Source: Mimachlamys varia (Eukaryota > Mollusca > Bivalvia > Pectinida > Pectinidae). From it: a DNA stretch of 64,000 nt. Shown here one piece after another: positions 35,201 to 44,200 of this stretch (position 1 is the stretch's first letter; each line of letters starts with the position of its first letter). The translations under genes and the position numbers were made by a program. The stretch is taken from assembly GCA_947623455.1 (NCBI GenBank), contig OX392529.1, positions 62,805,686 through 62,869,685 on the forward strand. The letters run 5' to 3'. The notes under the pieces are model-generated. The model worked only from the letters and a program-made list of their open reading frames with translations. It made no database searches and had not been told where the DNA came from.

Positions 35201-38200
35201 ACGCATGCTTATGACTCCTATGCACAATGGTGTGTACACCTGCCTCATTGTTTTATTGAAATGTATACTTTGTTTAGAGAAAAGTAAATTAAAAAATTAT
35301 CTAGGTCAGTAGTACAATAAGAGTTAAAAATTCCCTTAACTCATAGAAAGGTTTTGTGTCCATATCACTAGAAATTGCTTGGTACCGAGTCTCCATCACT
35401 AGAAATTCCCTGATATCGAGTCCTCATCACTAGAAATTGTTTGGTACTGAGTCCCCATCACTAGAAATTCCCTGGTACCGAGTCTCCATCCCTAGAAATT
35501 CCTTGATACCAAGTCTCCATCACTAGAAATTCCCTGGTACCGAGTCTCCATCTCTAGAAATTCCTTGGTACCAAGTCTCCATCACTAGAAATTCCCTGGT
35601 ACCGAGTCTCCATCACTGGAAATTCTCTGGTAACGAATCTCCATCTCTAGAAATTCCTTGGTACTGAGTCTCCATCACTAGAAAATCCCTTCTACAGAGT
35701 CTCCATCACTGGAAATTCTCTGGTACCGAGTCTCCATCACTAGAAATTCCCTTCTACAGACTCTCCATCACTAGAAATTCCCTGGTACAAAGTCTCCATC
35801 ACTGGAAATTCCTTGGTACCGAGTCTCCATCACTAGAATTCCCTGGTACCGAGTCTCCATCTCTAGAAATTGCCTGGTACCGAGTCTCCACTAGAAATTC
35901 CCTGGTACCGAGTCTTCATCACTAGAAATTGCCTGGTACCGAGTTTCCATCACTAGAAATTCCTTGGTACCGAGTCTCCATCACTAGAAATCTCTGGTAC
36001 CGAGTCTCCATCACTAGAAATTCTCTGGTACCGAGTCTCCATCCCTAGAAATTCCCTGGTACCGAGTCTCCATCAATAGAAATTCCCTGGTACCGAGTCT
36101 CCATCAATAGAAATTCCCTAGTACCGAGTATCCATCACTAGAAATTCCCTGGTACCGAGTCTCCATCACTAGAAATTCCTTGGTACCGAGTCTCCATCAC
36201 TAGAAATTCCCTGGTACTGAGTCTCCATCACTAGAAATTCCCTGGTACTGAGTATCCATCACTAGAAATTCCCTGGTACTGAGTCTCCATCACTAGAAAT
36301 TCCCTGGTACTGAGTCTCCATCACTAGAAATTCTCCTATATCAGGACTTCGATAATTTGATGACTTGAATTGTGGGGAGTTGATTGCATATCTGTATTTA
36401 GTTCTGTACTTGCATGATTGTGTTTTTGATTTTGAGTGAAGTTTGTTAATTTTGCCTTTTTTTTAAAATCATACTCATATTTACCCAGAAGTGCAGTGTA
36501 TTTGCTTGAAATGCTGTATGTCCACCGCACATTTTTGCCATTAAGAGCTTAACACAGGCTTCTATATCTGGCTGTAAAAACTCCTGATCTGAGCCGATAT
36601 TTCAGCTCATCTTCAGACAGTAGGCTGTTTAAACCTTCATTCATCTATGGTTCATCACTAATCAGTCTTATGTAGAGGTTGTAAAGCTAGGGTTGCAGTA
36701 TTGAAATAACTAGACCAAGTCTTCAGTGGCTGGTATGCATCTTCTATCAGATGTATAAAAAAAAACAGGAAAAGAAACTCCAAATGATATAAATTATAAA
36801 AGTTATACCAAATATTTTCTGTCCAAACACGCCTAAAATTATAATGCAAATTGATCACAAATTCAAATTATTTTGCACAATATCTGCATGAATTTATATA
36901 TCTATCACATAATTACGCCCTGAAATACACCACCATATAAACTGTGTGTTACATGTGACTTCAGACAGGACTCCCGGGCCTCCTCTGTCCTGTAGGTATT
37001 AAACTGTATGTTACATGTGACTTCACACAGGACTCCCGGGCCTCCTCTGTCCTGTAGGTATTAAACTGTGTGTTACATGTGACTTCACACAGGACTCCCG
37101 GGCCTCCTCTGTCCTGTAGGTATTAAACTGTATGTTACATGTGACTTCAGACAGGACTCCCGGACCTCCTCTGTCCTGTAGGTATTAAACTGTATGTTAC
37201 ATGTGACTTCAGACAGGACTCCCGGGCCTCCTCTGTCCTGTAGGTATTAAACTGTATGTTACATGTGACTTCAGACAGGACTCCCGGACCTCCTCTGTCC
37301 TGTAGGTATTAAACTGTATGTTACATGTGACTTCAGACAGGACTCCCGGGCCTCCTCTGTCCTGTAGGTATTAAACTGTATGTTACATGTGACTTCAGAC
37401 AGGACTCCCGGACCTCCTCTGTCCTGTAGGTATTAAACTGTATGTTACATGTGACTTCAGACAGAACTCCCGGACCTCCTCTGTCCTGTAGGTATTAAAC
37501 TGTATGTTACATGTGACTTCAGACAGAACTCCCGGACCTCCTCTGTCCTGTAGGTATTAAACTGTATGTTACATGTGACTTCAGACAGAACTCCCGGACC
37601 TCCTCTGTCCTGTAGGTATTAAACTGTATGTTACATGTGACTTCAGACAGAACTCTCGGACCTCCTCTGTCCTGTAGGTATTAAACTGTATGTTACATGT
37701 GACTTCACACAGGACTCCCGGGCCTCCTCTGCCCTGTAGATATTTAACTGTATGTTACATGTGACTTCAGACAGGACTCTCGGGCATCCTCTGTCCTGTA
37801 GGTATTAAACTGTATGTTACATGTGACTTCACACAGGACTCCCGGGCCTCCTCTGTCCTGTAGGTATTAAACTGTATGTTACATGTGACTTCACACAGGA
37901 CTCCCGGACCTCCTCTGTCCTGTAGGTATTAAACTGTATGTTACATGTGACTTCAGACAGGACTCTCGGGCATCCTCTGTCCTGTAGGTATTAAACTGTA
38001 TGTTACATGTGACTTCAGGCAGGACCCCCGGGCCTCCTCTTCCCCGCCCTATTCTGCCTCGGGAGAGGAGCACCACTGATAGACTACTCGAGTACCTCGT
38101 GGGAGATGGTCCTCAGAATAGGTTCGCTCTGATTTGTCGATACTGTCACAGCCACAACGGAATGTCACTCAAGGAGGAATTTGAGTATCTAAGTGAGTAT

Positions 38201-41200
38201 ATCTGTGTCTGAGTATCTAAATGAGTATATCTATATCTGAGTATCTAAGTGAGTATATCAGTGTGTGAGTATCTAAGTGAGTATATCAGTGTCTAAGTAT
38301 CTAAGCGAGTATATCTGTGTCTGAGTATCTAAGTGAGTATATCAGTGTGTGAATATCTAAGTGAGTATATCAGTGTCTGAGTATCTAAGTTAGTATATCA
38401 GTGTGTGAGTATCTAAGTGAGTATATCATTGTCTGAGTATCTAAGTGAGTATATCAGTGTCTGAGTATATAAGTTAGTATATCAGTGTCGGAGTATCTAA
38501 GTTAGTATATCAATGTCTGAGTATCTAAGTGAGTATATCAGTGTCTGAGTATCTAAGTGAGTATATCAGTGTCAAAGTATCTAAGTGAGTATATCTGTGT
38601 GTGAGTATCTAAGTGAGTATATCAGTGTCTGAATATCTAAGTGAGTATATCAGTGTCTAAGTATCTAAGTGAGTATATCAGTGTCTAAGTATCTAAGTGA
38701 GTATATCAGTGTGTGAGTATCTAAGTGAGTTTATCTATGTCTAAGAATCTAAGTGAGTATATCAGTGTCTAAGTGAGTATATCAGTGTCTAAGTATCTAA
38801 GTGAGTATATCAGTGTCTAAGTATCTAAGTGAGTATATCAGTGTCTGAGTATCTAAGTGTGTATATCAGTGTGTGAGTATCTAAGTGAGTATATCAGTGT
38901 GTGAGTATATAAGTGAGTATATCAGTGTGTGAGTATCTAAGTGAGTATATCAATGTCTGAGTATCTAAGTGTGTATATCAATGTCTGAGTATCTAAGTGA
39001 GTTTATCATTGTCTGAGTATCTAAGTGAGTATATCAGTGTGTGAGTATCTAAGTGAGTATATCAGTGTCTGAGTATCTAAGTGAGTATATCAGTGTGTGA
39101 GTATCTAAGTGAGTATATCAATGTCTAAGTATCTAAGTGAGTATATCAGTGTGTGAGTATATAAGTGAGTATATCAGTGTGTGAATATCTAAGTGAGTAT
39201 ATCAGTGTCTGAGTATCTAAGTGAGTATATCAATGTCTGAGTATCTAAGTGAGTATATCAGTGTCTGAGTATCTAAGTGAGTATATCAGTGTCAAGGTAT
39301 CTAAGTGAGTATATCATTGTCTGAGTATCTAAGTGAGTATATCAGTGTCAAAGTATCTAAGTGAGTATATCATTGTCTAAGTATCTAAGTGGGTATATCA
39401 GTGTCTGAGTATCTAAGTTAGTATATCAATGTCTGAGTATCTAAGTGAGTATATCAGTGTGTGAGTATCTAAGTGAGTATATCAGTGTCTAAGTATCTTA
39501 GTGAGTATATCAGTGTCTGAGTATCTAAGTGAGTATATCATTGTCTAAGTATCTAAGTGAGTATATCATTGTCTGAGTATCTAAGTGAGTATATCAGTGT
39601 GTGAGTATCTAAGTGAGTATATCAGTGTCTGAGTATCTAAGTGAGTATATCAGTGTGTGAGTATCTAAGTGAGTATATCAATGTCTAAGTATCTAAGTGA
39701 GTATATCAGTGTGTGAGTATATAAGTTAGTATATCAGTGTGTGAGTATCTAAGTGAGTATATCAGTGTCTGAGTATCTAAGTGAGTATATCAATGTCTGA
39801 GTATCTAAGTGAGTATATCAGTGTCTGAGTATCTAAGTGAGTATATCAGTGTCAAGGTATCTAAGTGAGTATATCATTGTCTGAGTATCTAAGTGAGTAT
39901 ATCAGTGTCAAAGTATCTAAGTGAGTATATCATTGTCTAAGTATCTAAGTGAGTATATCAATGTCTGAGTATCTGAGTGAGTATATCAGTGTCTGAGTAT
40001 CTAAGTGAGTATATCAGTGTGTGAGTATATAAGTGAGTATATCATTGTCTGAGTATCTAAGTGAGTATATCAGTGTCTGAGTATCTAAGTGAGTATATCA
40101 GTGTCAAAGTATCTAAGTGAGTATATCATTGTCTGAGTATCTAAGTGTGTATATCAGTGTCTGGGTATCTAATTGAGTATATTTGTGTCTGAGTATCTAG
40201 TGTGTATATCAGTGTCAAAGTATCTAAGTGAGTATATCAGTGTCTGAGTATCTAAGTGTGTATATCAATGTCAAAGTATCTAAGTGAGTATATCAGTGTG
40301 TGAGTATCTAAGTTAGTATATCAGTGTCTGAGTATCTAAGTGGGTATATCAGTGTGTGAGTAGCTAAGTGGGTATATCAATGTCTGAGTATCTAAGTGAG
40401 TATATCAGTGTCTGAGTATCTAAGTGAGTATATCAGTGTCTGAGTATCTAAGTGAGTATATTTGTGTCTGAGTATCTAAGTGGGTATATCAATGTCTGAG
40501 TATCTAAGTGTGTATATCAGTGTCTGAGTATCTAAGTGAGTATATCAGTGTCAAAGTATCTAAGTGAGTATATCAGTGTCTGAGTATCTAAGTGAGTATA
40601 TCAGTGTGTGAGTATCTAAGTGTGTATATCAGTGTCCAAGTATCTAAGTGAGTATATCAGTGTGTGAGTATCTAAGTGTGTATATCAGTGTGTGAGTATC
40701 TAAGTGGGTATATCAGTGTCTGAGTATCTAAGTGAGTATATCAGTGTCTGAGTATCTAAGTGAGTATATCAGTGTGTGAGTATCTAAGTAAGTATATCAG
40801 TGTCTGAGTATCTAAGTGAGTATATCAGTGTGTGAGTATCTAAGTGAGTATATCAGTGTCTGAGTATCTAAGTGAGTATATCAGTGTGTGAGTATCTAAG
40901 TGGGTATATCAGTGTGTGAGTATCTAAGTGAGTATATCAGTGTGTGAGTATCTAAGTGAGTATATCAGTGTCAGAGTATCTAAGTAAGTATATCAGTGTC
41001 TGAGTATCTAAGTGAGTATATCAGTGTGTGAGTATCTAAGTGGGTATATCAGTGTCTGAGTATCTAAGTGAGTAAATCAGTATCTGAGTATCTTAAGTGA
41101 GTAAATTTATGTCTGAGTATCTAAGTGAGTATATTTATGTCTGAGTATCTAAGTGAGTATATCAGTGTCTGAGTATATCAGTGTTTGAGTATCTAAGTGA

Positions 41201-44200
41201 GTATATCAGTATCTGAGTATCTAAGTGAGTATATCAATGTCTGAGTATCTAAGTTAGTATATCAGTGTCTGAGTATATAAGTTAGTATATCAGTGTGTGA
41301 GTATCTAAGTGAGTATATCAGTGTGTGAGTATCTAAGTGAGTATATCAGTGTCTGAGTATCTAAGTTAGTATATCAGTGTCTGAGTATCTAAGTTAGTAT
41401 ATCAGTGTCTGAGTATATAAGTTAGTATATCAGTGTCGGAGTATCTAAGTGAGTATATCAATGTCTGAGTATCTAAGTGTGTATATCAATGTCTGAGTAT
41501 CTTAGTGAGTATATCATTGTCTAAGTATCTAAGTGAATATATCAGTGTCTGAGTATCTAAGTGAGTATATCAGTGTCTGAGTATCTCAGTGAGTATATCA
41601 GTGTCTGAGTATCTAAGTGAGTATATCAATGTCTGAGTATCTAAGTGAGTATATCAGTGTCAAAGTATCTAAGTTAGTATATCAATGTCTGAGTATCTAA
41701 GTGGGTATATCAATGTCTGAGTATCTAAGTGAGTATATCAGTGTCAAAGTATCTAAGTGAGTATATCAATGTCTGAGTATCTAAGTGAGTATATCAGTGT
41801 CAAAGTATCTAAGTGAGTATATCAGTGTGTGAGTATCTAAGTGGGTATATCAGTGTGTGAGTATCTAAGTGAGTATATCAGTGTCTGAGTATCTAAGTGA
41901 GTATATCAGTGTCAGAGTATCTAAGTAAGTATATCAGTGTCTGAGTATCTAAGTGAGTATATCAGTGTGTGAGTATCTAAGTGGGTATATCAGTGTCTGA
42001 GTATCTAAGTGAGTAAATCAGTATCTGAGTATCTTAAGTGAGTAAATTTATGTCTGAGTATCTAAGTGAGTATATTTATGTCTGAGTATCTAAGTGAGTA
42101 TATCAGTGTCTGAGTATATCAGTGTTTGAGTATCTAAGTGAGTATATCAGTATCTGAGTATCTAAGTGAGTATATCAATGTCTGAGTATCTAAGTTAGTA
42201 TATCAGTGTCTGAGTATATAAGTTAGTATATCAGTGTGTGAGTATCTAAGTGAGTATATCAGTGTGTGAGTATCTAAGTGAGTATATCAGTGTCTGAGTA
42301 TCTAAGTTAGTATATCAGTGTCTGAGTATCTAAGTTAGTATATCAGTGTCTGAGTATATAAGTTAGTATATCAGTGTCGGAGTATCTAAGTGAGTATATC
42401 AATGTCTGAGTATCTAAGTGTGTATATCAATGTCTGAGTATCTTAGTGAGTATATCATTGTCTAAGTATCTAAGTGAATATATCAGTGTCTGAGTATCTA
42501 AGTGAGTATATCAGTGTCTGAGTATCTCAGTGAGTATATCAGTGTCTGAGTATCTAAGTGAGTATATCAATGTCTGAGTATCTAAGTGAGTATATCAGTG
42601 TCAAAGTATCTAAGTTAGTATATCAATGTCTGAGTATCTAAGTGGGTATATCAATGTCTGAGTATCTAAGTGAGTATATCAGTGTCAAAGTATCTAAGTG
42701 AGTATATCAGTGTCTGAGTATCTAAGTGTGTATATCAGTGTCAAAGTATCTAAGTGAGTATATCAGTTTGTGAGTATCTAAGTGAGTATACCAGTGTCTG
42801 GGTATCTAAGTGAGTATATTTGTGTCTGAGTATCTAAGTGTGTATATCAGTGTCAAAGTATCTAAGTGAGTATATCAATGTGTGAGTATCAAAGTGTGTA
42901 TATCAGTGTCAAAGTATCTAAGTGAGTATATCAATGTCTGAGTATCTAAGTGTGTATATCAGTGTCAAAGTATCTAAGTTAGTATATCAGTGTGTGAGTA
43001 TCTAAGTTAGTATATCAGTGTCTGCGTATCTAAGTGAGTATACCAGTGTCTGAGTATCTAAGTTAGTATATCAGTGTCTGAGTATCTAAGTAAGTATACC
43101 AGTGTCTGAGTATCTAAGTGAGTATATCTGTGTCTGAGTATCTAAGTGAGTATACCAGTGTCTGAGTATCTAAGTTAGTATATCTGTGTCTGAGTATCTA
43201 AGTGAGTATATCAGTGTGTGAGTATCTAAGTGAGTATATCAGTGTCTGAGTATCTAAGTGTGTATATCAGTGTCCAAGTATCTAAGTGAGTATATCAGTG
43301 TGTGAGTATATCAGTGTGTGAGTATCTAGGTGAGTATACCAGTGTCTGAGTATCTAAGTGAGTATATCAGTGTCTGAGTATCTAAGTGTGTATATCAGTG
43401 TGTGAGTATCTAAGTGGGTATATCAGTGTCTGAGTATCTAAGTGAGTATATCAGTGTCTGAGTATCTAAGTGAGTATATCAGTGTCAGAGTATCTAAGTA
43501 AGTATATCAGTGTCTGAGTATCTAAGTGAGTATATCAGTGTGTGAGTATCTAAGTGGGTATATCAGTGTCTGAGTATCTAAGTGAGTATATCAGTATCTG
43601 AGTATCTTAAGTGAGTAAATTTATGTCTGAGTATCTAAGTGAGTATATCAGTGTCTGAGTATATCAGTGTTTGAGTATCTAAGTGAGTATATCAATGTCT
43701 GAGTATCTAAATGAGTATATATATATCTGAGTATCTAAGTTAGTATATCAATGTCTGATTATCTAAGAGAGTATATCAGTGTAAGTATCTAAGTGAGTAT
43801 ATCAATGTCTAAGTATATAAGTGAGTATATCAATGTCTGAGTATCTAAGTGAGTATATCAATGTCTGAGTATCTAAGTGAGTATATCAGTGTCTGAGTAT
43901 CTAAGTGAGTATATCAGTGTCTAAGTATCTAAGTGAGTATATCAGTGTCTGAGTATGTAAGTGAGTATATCTAATAATCTATGTCTAAGTATCTAAGTTA
44001 GTATATCTATGTCTGAGTATCTAAGTGAGTATATCAGTGTCTGAGTATCTAAGTGAGTATATCAGTGTTTGAGTATCTAAGTGAGTATATCTTTATCTGA
44101 GTATCTAAGTGAGTATATTTTTATCTGAGTATGTAAATGAGTATATCTTTATCTGAGTATCTAAGTGAGTATATCTTTATCTGAGTATGTAAATGAGTAT

